Shown here one piece after another: positions 8,078 through 14,535 of a stretch of 39,508 nucleotides of DNA. The notes beneath the pieces are model-generated. The model was not told the DNA's origin, did no database searches, and saw nothing but the letters and a program-made list of their open reading frames with translations. The stretch comes from CAYUDP01 sp964443725. Its GTDB lineage: Bacteria > Patescibacteriota > Minisyncoccia > Phycocordibacterales > JAKFXT01. The position numbers were made by a program, and so were the translations under genes. The stretch's first letter is position 1, and each line of letters opens with the position of its first letter. The DNA is taken from the NCBI GenBank assembly GCA_964443725.1, contig CAYUDP010000006.1:1-39508 (forward strand). The letters are read 5' to 3'.

Positions 8078-9574
8078 ATGGCTCAAATTCAAGAAAAAAG
8101 CATAGCGCGTCCTCCCATTGTTGCAGTAATGGGCCACATCGATCACGGTAAATCGACTCTTTTGGACTACATCAGAAAGACGAATATCGTCGAAACAGAA
8201 GCAGGTGGTATAACCCAGAGAATTTCAGCCTACGAAGTGGCCCACAAAAGAGAAGATGGGTCTGAACAAAAAATAACCTTTCTGGACACTCCCGGACACC
8301 AAGCTTTTCAAGCTATGCGATCAAGAGGGGCCGCGGTCGCCGATATAGCAATCCTAGTTGTCTCTGCCGAAGATGGTGTCAAACCCCAAACAATAGAAGC
8401 CCTAAACACAATACTCTCAGCCAAAATTCCATATATAGTCGCTATAAACAAAATAGACAAGCCACAGGCAAATGTTGAAAAAACAAAACAAACACTTTCA
8501 GAAGCTGGAATATATCTAGAAGGATATGGTGGAAATATTCCATTCGTTCCAATATCAGCAAAACATGGTGACAATATACCCGACCTGCTTTCAATGATTC
8601 TACTAGTATCAGATTTGGAAGGGCTCACGGGAGATATGGGGAAAAACGCAGAAGGAGTTGTTATAGAGTCTTCCATGGACCCCAAAAAGGGTATAACCGC
8701 GACAATCATAGTAACTGATGGGAAACTCCAAACAGGAGAATTTGCTGTTTCAAATGATTCTATCTGTCCACTCAGGATGATAGAAGATTTTTCTGGTAAA
8801 AAAATTGAGGAAGCGACTTTCTCATCCCCCATCAGACTTATCGGGTGGAGTACATTACCTAAAGTTGGAGCTGAAGTTAGTGTAGTGAAAACAAAAAAAG
8901 AAGCAGAGGAACTTGTAAAAATATGTCGCGAGAATAATAAATGCTGCACAGAAGATGAATGTATACCGGATGGGGCCATCATCGTACCAATTCTAATAAA
9001 AACAGACGTAGCGGGTATGGCTGACGCAGTTTTAAATGAAGTAAAGAAATTAACTACAGATAAGGTGTTTCTTAGAATAATATCTTCAGAGGCCGGACCC
9101 ATAAGTGAAAACGACATTAAAAGATGCCTTCCATTCCCTGGAACGATAATCTTGGGATTTAATGCGTCTGTTGACTCAAGAGCTAAAGATTTGGCTGAGC
9201 AAAACGGCATAACAATAGAAGCCTTCTCGATAATTTACAAACTAACCGAGTGGTTAGAAGAAGAGATAATAAAAAGAACACCAAAATCAGAAGTGGAAGA
9301 AGTGATTGGTACATTGCAAATCCTAAAGAATTTTAGCCAAGTAAAAGATAGGCAAGTTGTCGGAGGAAAAGTTGTGTCAGGCAGAGTTACTCTAGGCAAT
9401 GTCAGGGTTATGAGAAGAGAAAGCGAAATTGGCCGTGGAGAAATAATAGAAATACAACAAAGCAAAATCAAAACCAAAGAAGTGACTGAGGGGGAATGTG
9501 GTCTAATGGTTGAATCTAAAATTACTTTAGCTCCTAGCGACAAACTAGAGGCTATTGTAAAAGTTGTTAAATAA
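8078..9574 (+). CDS. infB: translation initiation factor IF-2 (short form)
   Basis: This 498-residue translational GTPase recruits initiator tRNA to the ribosome. The GTPase motifs are G1 GHIDHGKS (19-26), G3 DTPGH (70-74) and G4 NKID (124-127). Domain II, the IF-2 linker domain and the C-terminal beta-barrel that binds fMet-tRNA follow. The long variable N-terminal region of E. coli IF-2 is absent: the G domain starts within 20 residues of the start. This reduced form is seen in many small genomes. An unusual Cys-containing insert (CCTEDEC) lies near residue 290. rbfA follows immediately, the classic infB-rbfA pairing. Confidence 0.95.
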   Translation: MAQIQEKSIARPPIVAVMGHIDHGKSTLLDYIRKTNIVETEAGGITQRISAYEVAHKREDGSEQKITFLDTPGHQAFQAMRSRGAAVADIAILVVSAEDGVKPQTIEALNTILSAKIPYIVAINKIDKPQANVEKTKQTLSEAGIYLEGYGGNIPFVPISAKHGDNIPDLLSMILLVSDLEGLTGDMGKNAEGVVIESSMDPKKGITATIIVTDGKLQTGEFAVSNDSICPLRMIEDFSGKKIEEATFSSPIRLIGWSTLPKVGAEVSVVKTKKEAEELVKICRENNKCCTEDECIPDGAIIVPILIKTDVAGMADAVLNEVKKLTTDKVFLRIISSEAGPISENDIKRCLPFPGTIILGFNASVDSRAKDLAEQNGITIEAFSIIYKLTEWLEEEIIKRTPKSEVEEVIGTLQILKNFSQVKDRQVVGGKVVSGRVTLGNVRVMRRESEIGRGEIIEIQQSKIKTKEVTEGECGLMVESKITLAPSDKLEAIVKVVK

Positions 9575-9575
9575 C

Positions 9576-9905
9576 ATGAGTGAAAAAAAAGATACCCGAG
9601 AAAAAGAAATAATCCGAGAAGCAATCTCCCAATATATTCTAAGAGAAAGCAATGGTTCATCTCTTATAACTGTCACTCGAATTGAGCTTTCACAAAAAAA
9701 CAACAAAGCCGATATATTGGTTAGTATATTACCAGAACACAAAGAGGAAGCTGCTCTCGACTTCCTAAAAAGGCAAAGGGGCGAAATGAGAAATTTTCTA
9801 ATGAAAAATACAAAAATAGCCCACGTTCCAACATTAGATGTAAAAATTGATTACGGCGAAAAAAACAGGCAAAAAATAGACAGAATAAGTGAAGCAAGTA
9901 AATAG
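9576..9905 (+). CDS. rbfA: ribosome-binding factor A
   Basis: A 109-residue protein starting at the ATG 1 nt after the infB stop. An in-frame TTG at 9564 inside infB is less likely. It has the RbfA KH-like fold pattern: an N-terminal helix with REKEIIREAISQYI, strands ITVTRIELS and KADILVSI, and a C-terminal THIAHVPTLDVKIDYG-like segment (seen as KIAHVPTLDVKIDYG). RbfA binds the 30S subunit during late 16S maturation and cold adaptation. Its position after infB supports the call. The basic C-terminal tail is short. Confidence 0.88.
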   Translation: MSEKKDTREKEIIREAISQYILRESNGSSLITVTRIELSQKNNKADILVSILPEHKEEAALDFLKRQRGEMRNFLMKNTKIAHVPTLDVKIDYGEKNRQKIDRISEASK

Positions 9906-9927
9906 TTTGTTCTCAAAATACATATTT

Positions 9928-9955
9928 TTGTGGTATAAATATGCATCGGTATAGT
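9928..9955 (+). promoter_or_regulatory. promoter of the tRNA-Cys region
   Basis: TTGTGG (9928-9933), 16 nt, TATAGT (9950-9955). The -10 ends 7 nt before the first base of the duplicated tRNA-Cys 5' half (9963), so transcription would start at its first nucleotide. Confidence 0.6.
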
Positions 9956-10007
9956 TAATTATGGCACGGTGGCGAAGTGGTAACGCTTCGGTCTGCAAAA
10001 CCGACAT
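9956..10007 (+). repeat. 52-bp direct repeat, copy 1
   Basis: Identical to 10153-10204. It contains 7 nt of upstream flank plus the first 45 nt of tRNA-Cys. The two copies are offset by 197 bp. Confidence 0.95.
9963..10007 (+). pseudogene. tRNA-Cys 5' half (truncated duplicate)
   Basis: Perfect copy of the acceptor 5' strand, D-arm and complete anticodon stem-loop (anticodon GCA) of the intact tRNA-Cys at 10160. After position 10007 the sequence diverges and no T-arm or acceptor 3' strand (CCGTGCC) follows. It cannot fold as a complete tRNA. The apparent promoter fires into this copy. Confidence 0.85.
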
Positions 10008-10141
10008 GGGGGGTGAGGTGCGATGTTCTGGGACCCATGAAATGGGCAGAGCACCGCAAGACCTTTTTAGAAATTTGGTAAAATTTCAAAAAGGTGTACA
10101 GGCTCTGTAAGAGCCGATCCCCGCAGGGGATCGAACATCAC
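10008..10141 (+). ncRNA. candidate structured RNA between the tRNA-Cys copies
   Basis: Non-coding and rich in helices. An outer helix (10022-10028 with 10133-10139) encloses four hairpins: 10034-10038/10042-10046; a 15-bp stem 10061-10076/10081-10095 with one bulge; 10101-10105/10111-10115; and 10116-10122/10126-10132. CAGAGC (10047-10052) can instead pair with GCTCTG (10102-10107), which excludes the third small hairpin, so two folds compete. Positions 10126-10136 are perfectly complementary to the tRNA-Cys T-arm (10211-10221). I do not recognise an RNA family. Confidence 0.5.
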
Positions 10142-10152
10142 AAAGAAATATA

Positions 10153-10204
10153 TAATTATGGCACGGTGGCGAAGTGGTAACGCTTCGGTCTGCAAAACCG
10201 ACAT
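10153..10204 (+). repeat. 52-bp direct repeat, copy 2
   Basis: Second copy of 9956-10007. It forms the 5' part of the intact tRNA-Cys and its immediate upstream flank. Confidence 0.95.
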
Positions 10205-10234
10205 ACGCGGGTTCGATCCCCGCCCGTGCCTCCA
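10160..10234 (+). tRNA. tRNA-Cys (GCA anticodon)
   Basis: Acceptor stem GGCACGG/CCGTGCC, anticodon loop CTGCAAA (GCA), T-arm GCGGG/CCCGC with loop TTCGATC, discriminator U (a tRNA-Cys identity element) and encoded CCA. A TATAAT at 10151-10156 lies only 3 nt upstream of the 5' end, too close to be its own promoter. It is probably processed from a longer transcript starting upstream. Confidence 0.95.
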
Positions 10235-10288
10235 CAAGTATTACCACTTTCTAAATTCTTTCTTTTCTATTAGAATAAACGTTCACCT

Positions 10289-10370
10289 GCCCGGGTGGCG
10301 AAATCGGTAGACGCACTAGACTTAAAATCTGGGGCCGCAAGGCGTGCGGGTTCAATTCCCGCCCCGGGCA
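10289..10370 (+). tRNA. tRNA-Leu (TAA anticodon)
   Basis: Acceptor stem GCCCGGG/CCCGGGC, D-loop AAATCGGTAGA, anticodon loop CTTAAAA (TAA), long variable arm, discriminator A, no encoded CCA. No group I intron interrupts it. Confidence 0.95.
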
Positions 10371-10373
10371 CAT

Positions 10374-10437
10374 TTGACCAAAACACTATTAGGTGATATA
10401 GTTTTTACATACGGGCAATGGGCCCGATTTGTTTTTT
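10374..10437 (+). promoter_or_regulatory. promoter and 5'-proximal hairpin of the 10452 gene
   Basis: TTGACC (10374-10379), 17 nt, TATAGT (10397-10402). The start at about 10409 is followed almost at once by a hairpin (CGGGC 10412-10416 with GCCCG 10422-10426) and a T-run. This is either an attenuator at the 5' end of the orphan mRNA or the terminator of the upstream tRNA-Leu. Confidence 0.55.
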
Positions 10438-10451
10438 GGGGAGTCTCGTGA

Positions 10452-10823
10452 ATGAATGCATTACACGTTGCCCTGAGCGACCGCAAGTTTGTAGGCGGCC
10501 TCATGGAGTATCAATCCGGTAGCGGTGAGATTATTTTCGCCGAAATCGGAAGTATCGAGATCGACGGCGACAGGATAAAGATTCACCCCCGTCGAACTTG
10601 GGAAGTCAGGAAAACTGGGCTACGCCCAGTAGAGAGGGTGCGCTTCGTCTTCAAAACGACGGAGGAGAACCTCTCTCTGTCTTTTGTGAAGTGTGGAGAG
10701 GGCCCCCTCTTTTTGCACCTTCCGAGACAATCTGGGGAGAGGACCATCCGAATGGTCTCCCTTTACCCCATTGGGCACAAAAACACGTGCTTCCCACCAC
10801 AGCCCCCGCGTAGCAAAAAATAA
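10452..10823 (+). CDS. GC-rich orphan protein, 123 aa
   Basis: I do not recognise this protein. The ATG at 10452 is supported by GGGGAG 8 nt upstream. The product has 123 residues, no membrane helix, beta-rich character in the first half (alternating hydrophobic and charged residues around GEIIFAEIGSIEIDGDRIKI) and a basic Pro-rich C-terminus. Codon use is GC-rich compared with the core genes. It sits between two tRNA groups with its own promoter and a UUCG-capped terminator. The overlapping +1 and antisense frames are shadows. Best read as another single-gene cassette. Confidence 0.65.
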   Translation: MNALHVALSDRKFVGGLMEYQSGSGEIIFAEIGSIEIDGDRIKIHPRRTWEVRKTGLRPVERVRFVFKTTEENLSLSFVKCGEGPLFLHLPRQSGERTIRMVSLYPIGHKNTCFPPQPPRSKK

Positions 10824-10840
10824 CACGCATGGGGTGTGAG

Positions 10841-10862
10841 CCGGCCTTCGGGCCGGTTTTTC
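10841..10862 (+). terminator. UUCG-capped terminator
   Basis: CCGGCC, TTCG, GGCCGG (10841-10856), then a T-run. It ends the 10452-10823 orphan gene. Confidence 0.9.
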
Positions 10863-10922
10863 ATTTGAACACATTGTTTTTTTCTCAAAATTTATTATGA
10901 TATTCAAGTCTGTTATTGATAT

Positions 10923-10995
10923 CCACCCATAGCTCAGTTGGTAGAGCAGTTGCCTCTTAAGCAATTGGTCGTAGGTTCGAGTCCTACTGGGTGGA
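10923..10995 (+). tRNA. tRNA-Lys (CTT anticodon)
   Basis: Acceptor stem CCACCCA/TGGGTGG, D-arm GCTC/GAGC with loop AGTTGGTA, anticodon loop CTCTTAA (CTT), T-loop TTCGAGT, discriminator A, no encoded CCA. Confidence 0.95.
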
Positions 10996-11025
10996 CAAGT
11001 ATTGAGTTTATACTCAATAGAACGT

Positions 11026-11110
11026 GGGCGAGTGGTGAAATTGGTAGACACGCTTGCCTTAGGAGCAAGTTCCGCAAGGAATGGGAGTTCAAGTCTCCCC
11101 TCGCCCACCA
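11026..11110 (+). tRNA. tRNA-Leu (TAG anticodon)
   Basis: Acceptor stem GGGCGAG/CTCGCCC, anticodon loop CTTAGGA (TAG), long variable arm, discriminator A and encoded CCA ending at 11110. The flanking GT/AC bases extend the stem by 2 bp in the precursor. Confidence 0.93.
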
Positions 11111-11149
11111 AAATACAAAAGAGCCACATATGTGGCTCTTTTGTATTTT
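11110..11149. terminator. 40-bp perfect palindrome, bidirectional terminator
   Basis: Two 20-nt arms (11110-11129 and 11130-11149) are exact reverse complements, with a GC centre and A/T-rich ends. It lies between the rightward tRNA-Leu, whose final A it overlaps, and the leftward pilin-like cluster, so it can terminate both. Confidence 0.9.
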
Positions 11150-11158
11150 GGAATTAGA

Positions 11159-11404
11159 TTATATCCCAAAAGTGTTTTTTATTATGCCTATTATGAAATA
11201 GGCTGAGAGCATAACGAAGAAACCAATCACTCCATAACCCATTGCCTTTTTACCCTGTGTTCTTTCAGTATCAGAATTTGCATTAAGTACAAACCTTACT
11301 GCTCCGAAGATGAAAACTAACAAAGCAACTGCAAAAAGTAATTTAATAATAGGATTAACTACTGCGTCAAGAAACCTATCTACATAAGCGAACCCTTCAT
11401 TCAT
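11159..11404 (-). CDS. small two-helix membrane protein, pilin-like
   Basis: 81 residues with two transmembrane helices (about 18-40 and 54-75) joined by a short polar, basic loop (NSDTERTQGKK). The loop matches the position of the conserved cytoplasmic loop in VirB2/TrbC-type pilins and in the three similar proteins upstream. Unlike those, it lacks a cleavable signal peptide. It is the last gene of the reverse-strand cluster, 4 nt after the previous stop, and ends at the palindromic terminator. It may be a structural subunit or accessory of a surface appendage or secretion channel; function is inferred from family shape and context only. Confidence 0.6.
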   Translation of the reverse strand: MNEGFAYVDRFLDAVVNPIIKLLFAVALLVFIFGAVRFVLNANSDTERTQGKKAMGYGVIGFFVMLSAYFIIGIIKNTFGI

Positions 11405-11408
11405 GGGA

Positions 11409-11795
11409 TTATCTGCCTAATCCTTCTATTTGAGGCGTTTGGATGATAACACTGTTGTCATTTGCTACACCAAAAGTCCTTTGGAACATCTTGATTATTC
11501 CGAAGACAGAGAACATAACAAAAAGAGCAACTAAACTCCATCCCATTATTGTCTTAGCTTCATCTTTTCCACCCTCACCACCGGCAAATATATACTTGAC
11601 CAATCCCCAGAAAAATCCAAGTATCGCAAGTCCAATCACCACCGGCATGGCATTACTAACCATTGAGCCAAGTGCCTTAATAATGTCATTAACTGTTCCG
11701 AATGCCTCGCCAGTTGCAGCACCAGCCGCCAAAGTAACTACAGGCAATACTGATATGAATGCCACTGTCGATATTTTCAATAATGTTTTCTTCAT
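11409..11795 (-). CDS. VirB2/TrbC-like pilin-type protein
   Basis: 128 residues: signal peptide (about 1-24, ending near TLAAG), then two transmembrane helices (about 46-68 and 84-104) separated by the polar loop FAGGEGGKDEAKT, and a short polar C-terminus. The architecture fits VirB2/TrbC pilin precursors. It is closely related in layout and loop sequence (GKDEAK versus GKKEAK) to the gene at 11899, suggesting tandem duplication. It lies 4 nt from the next gene and 103 nt after the previous one, so it may start its own transcript. No VirB4/VirB6-type gene is nearby. Confidence 0.65.
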   Translation of the reverse strand: MKKTLLKISTVAFISVLPVVTLAAGAATGEAFGTVNDIIKALGSMVSNAMPVVIGLAILGFFWGLVKYIFAGGEGGKDEAKTIMGWSLVALFVMFSVFGIIKMFQRTFGVANDNSVIIQTPQIEGLGR

Positions 11796-11898
11796 GCTTT
11801 TTTAGCCCGATAGAACAGGCTGGTTATGCTTGATAATATACCTTATATATTAAGACAAAAAGTCGAAATAATAAAGGTTATTTGGGCAAATATGTGGA

Positions 11899-12255
11899 TT
11901 AAGCAATATTTGTAATTTGGCTAGTATTTAAAGCAGAATGGACCCCCCAAATACTTCTTTGTAGAACCCTAACAATCCCCCAAATTGACATCACAATAAA
12001 AAGAGCCACCGCTCCCCATATAAGGACATTCTTTGCCTCTTTTTTTCCGGCCTCACCAACAGTATAAATATATTTAGCCACACCCCAGAAAAATACAAGT
12101 ACAAGTAGCCCCATAACAACAGTAGTTGCACTAGTAATGAGACCAAGTAGAATATTTACCAACCCCTTAACATCACTAGGAGCAGCTGCCCCAAGGGCGA
12201 CACTCGGGAAAAGCACACTCACAAACACCAAAACTCTATAAATGATTTTATTCAT
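11899..12255 (-). CDS. VirB2/TrbC-like pilin-type protein
   Basis: 118 residues: signal peptide (about 1-23, ending near VALGA), two hydrophobic helices (about 33-60 and 76-96) flanking the loop TVGEAGKKEAKN, and a polar C-terminal tail. It strongly resembles the 11409 product in helix positions, FFWG(V/L)(A/V)KYI motif and loop. It starts 2 nt after the stop of the pilin gene at 12258, so the two are co-transcribed. It probably forms a membrane or pilus subunit; the divergence between the paralogues suggests separate roles. Confidence 0.65.
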   Translation of the reverse strand: MNKIIYRVLVFVSVLFPSVALGAAAPSDVKGLVNILLGLITSATTVVMGLLVLVFFWGVAKYIYTVGEAGKKEAKNVLIWGAVALFIVMSIWGIVRVLQRSIWGVHSALNTSQITNIA

Positions 12256-12257
12256 AA

Positions 12258-12605
12258 TTATTTAGCAATTTGGGAAACAGTGTTTTGTAATATCATGGCA
12301 ATGAGTTTCGCTCCTATTAAGATACAAGTCCCGATTACAGCCCAGAGCAAAGTCGCGTGGGCCTTACTGAGTCTATTTGTATTACCAGACGAAGTAACAT
12401 AGAGAAAACCTGCCCAAATTATCATAGCTGCTGCAAGAGGGGTACCTATTCTCATCAAAATCTCAAGAATTGTAAGTAATAAATCTTGCACGGTCTGCAC
12501 AGTAAACGGGTTGTCAAAAGTCCCAGCATCCGCAAAAGCAACTATTGGCAAATATATGGTTAAAGATAAAATAAATGCCGTTATTTTTGAAAAGAATTTT
12601 ATCAT
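12258..12605 (-). CDS. VirB2/TrbC-like pilin-type protein
   Basis: 115 residues: N-terminal signal peptide ending after AFA (about residue 25), a helix at about 40-68 containing GTPLAAAMIIWAGFLYV, the polar loop SSGNTNRLSKAHA and a second helix at about 87-107. This is the typical TrbC/VirB2 pilin pattern, closer to the classical family than the two genes after it. It lies 4 nt downstream of the solute-binding-like gene and 2 nt upstream of the next pilin-like gene, placing all three in one operon. Confidence 0.7.
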   Translation of the reverse strand: MIKFFSKITAFILSLTIYLPIVAFADAGTFDNPFTVQTVQDLLLTILEILMRIGTPLAAAMIIWAGFLYVTSSGNTNRLSKAHATLLWAVIGTCILIGAKLIAMILQNTVSQIAK

Positions 12606-12609
12606 AATA

Positions 12610-13932
12610 TTAATTTTTCTTTGAAATAAGATTTTTAATTAGAATTTCTAATTGCCCTTGGGCGCTCACGGCAGCAGACTCTGGGGAATCCTTACCTGAA
12701 GCAACTGACTCAACCATATCTTTGAATAAAAGATCGGTCTCTTTTTCGCTCGGATCATACCATGCGTTCGCTATGAGTGCGCTTTTATTAAAGATATCAA
12801 GATAGGCGTCGTTTGGATTCCCAACCAACAGGTTTCTTTTAACTGGTGGCAAATATGATATTTCAGTCATTTTCTTCAACGACTCGTCACTCGTCAAGAT
12901 ATTTATTATAGATATATCTGACACAACTTGAGCTGGAGTTGCATTCTTGGGAATGACAAAGGAGATGAGTTTACCATATGTTGAGATAGACTTGGAATCT
13001 CTGATCTGTGGAATAGTGGTCACATCAAAATTCAGATTTGGATTTTTAGCCCGAATAGAATCCAACTCCCCAGCAAAGCCAAAATAAGTTGCAAGTTTCT
13101 CCTCTGTAAATGCCCTCTCTGAATTCACCATTCCCCTATTCCATGAATATATTTCCTTAGCTGGGTCAGCAAAATCAGTGTAATACCTCAAGGCTGAAAT
13201 GGAAGCGTCTCTATCGCTCTTTGAAAGGTGAATGAGGGGAACATAGGTACCATTTGAAAAGCTAACGATAGGAGTCCCAGACTGTATTAACATCGCCGAA
13301 AGTATTTCCTTGGCATTTTTTATGTTCGTATACCCACCAAGCGCCACAAAAGTCTTTTTTATATTTCCTGAATCATCCTTTAAATTATTGTTTTTTGTGA
13401 GATTATAAAACTCATCCCAATATTTTGGAGGATTTGCCACCCCTGAACTCGTATAAAGAGACCTATTCCAATACATAACCAAAGGATCAATAACAAAAGG
13501 TATACCTATAACTCCGTTATCCCTAAGCAAAAGCCTAGCCTCATCCACATATCCATCTTGAAAAGATCTTTGTGGAATTGTTTTATAAGAAATTGGTTGA
13601 AGTCTCTTTTCCTCACTTAAAATCATATCCTGAGGAATAAGCAACAAGTCTGGGGCAGAACCATCCGCAATTGATGTTAGAAAATCCTGTCCAATCATAT
13701 CTTTGTCTTTTTCTACGTAGTGAATATGGTTGTATTGACCTATCTGAGACACAAACGTATCCGTCTCAAAGAATTTCGTCATAACACTCTCTGGTATAAC
13801 TCCCCAAATAGTGACATTCACTTCATTATTGTTCCCCCCGCCTTTAAATGTGGCAAACGTAAAAACACCAAGAATTATAAAACCCGCAAAAAATGCCATT
13901 ACTATAACCTGAAATTTACTTAAATCTTTCAT
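12610..13932 (-). CDS. membrane-anchored extracellular solute-binding-like protein
   Basis: 440 residues. One N-terminal transmembrane anchor (about 10-30) precedes a large domain resembling family 1 (maltose/sugar type) periplasmic binding proteins: VNVTIWGV near the start, GSAPDLLLIPQD, PFVIDPLVMYWNRSLY and a late AFTEEKLATYFGFAGE segment. No lipobox cysteine is seen, so it is held by the helix. Its ATG overlaps the methyltransferase stop by 4 nt, and the pilin-like genes follow within a few bases. No ABC permease or ATPase is adjacent, so a capture or receptor role on a surface structure is possible but speculative. Confidence 0.75.
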   Translation of the reverse strand: MKDLSKFQVIVMAFFAGFIILGVFTFATFKGGGNNNEVNVTIWGVIPESVMTKFFETDTFVSQIGQYNHIHYVEKDKDMIGQDFLTSIADGSAPDLLLIPQDMILSEEKRLQPISYKTIPQRSFQDGYVDEARLLLRDNGVIGIPFVIDPLVMYWNRSLYTSSGVANPPKYWDEFYNLTKNNNLKDDSGNIKKTFVALGGYTNIKNAKEILSAMLIQSGTPIVSFSNGTYVPLIHLSKSDRDASISALRYYTDFADPAKEIYSWNRGMVNSERAFTEEKLATYFGFAGELDSIRAKNPNLNFDVTTIPQIRDSKSISTYGKLISFVIPKNATPAQVVSDISIINILTSDESLKKMTEISYLPPVKRNLLVGNPNDAYLDIFNKSALIANAWYDPSEKETDLLFKDMVESVASGKDSPESAAVSAQGQLEILIKNLISKKN

Positions 13933-14468
13933 TGCTTTTCAAAAATAATACCATAATGATGATCCCCAGCATCAAAAGACAAAACCTCCTTAAAATTCTC
14001 CTCTTTAAACAATTCTTTTGCCTTAGAATCCTTAACTACATCAGCGGATTTGGGCCCCAATCCACCAAACGAGTCTGACCAATCTACTAATAATACTTTA
14101 CCCCTCATCTTTAATATCCTTTTTATCTCCCTTATAAAGCTCTCTTTATGGAATATTTGAAACAAAATATTTGATACTACTACTATGTCCATTGATTCGT
14201 CATTTAGCTTTATACCATGTTTTTCTTCAGCATCAGACCAAACAGTCTCGATATTGGTCAATCTCTCACGATTCGCTTCAGTTCTTATCTTCTCTAAAAG
14301 ATTCCTCTGAACATCAACTGCATAAACTTTCCCAAAGGGCAACTTTTTTGCAAGCAAAAAGACATAATGACCCGCCCCCGAGCCAATATCGGCAATTTTA
14401 AAATCTTCACCAATATTGAGTCTTTCAATATTTCTCTCTGGATTAGTAAAAGCCATTTTTATAAGCAT
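13929..14468 (-). CDS. class I SAM-dependent methyltransferase
   Basis: 179 residues with the Rossmann methyltransferase fold. Motif I is ADIGSGAGHYVFLL (about 26-39), then the acidic end of strand 2 (VYAVDVQ), the motif IV region MDIVVVSNILF and the post-motif GKVLLVDW. The substrate is unknown; the fold resembles small-molecule or ubiquinone/arsenite-type enzymes. Promoter TTAGTA, 17 nt, TATAAT (14482-14487) lies 13 nt before the ATG at 14468; an alternative ATG five codons on gives a slightly shorter form. It translationally overlaps the solute-binding-like gene, so it heads that operon. Confidence 0.8.
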   Translation of the reverse strand: MLIKMAFTNPERNIERLNIGEDFKIADIGSGAGHYVFLLAKKLPFGKVYAVDVQRNLLEKIRTEANRERLTNIETVWSDAEEKHGIKLNDESMDIVVVSNILFQIFHKESFIREIKRILKMRGKVLLVDWSDSFGGLGPKSADVVKDSKAKELFKEENFKEVLSFDAGDHHYGIIFEKQ

Positions 14469-14535
14469 TCCGCTACCTACAATTATAGCCTAAAGAAGCC
14501 TTATTACTAAGACGGAGATGTCCACAACAATATGA

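Noticed and set aside
8308..9210. 300-residue reverse-strand ORF inside infB
   Set aside because: The plus strand encodes IF-2 with all GTPase motifs; the reverse frame is Ser/Ile-rich with no recognisable motif.
9963..10234. Group I intron in tRNA-Cys
   Set aside because: The tRNA 5' half is duplicated rather than interrupted, and I see no convincing group I core or guanosine-binding helix in the 134-nt insert.
10620..11129. 169-residue reverse-strand ORF across tRNA-Lys and tRNA-Leu
   Set aside because: It reads through two tRNAs and an orphan gene in antisense; the tRNA-derived peptide patterns are typical false positives.
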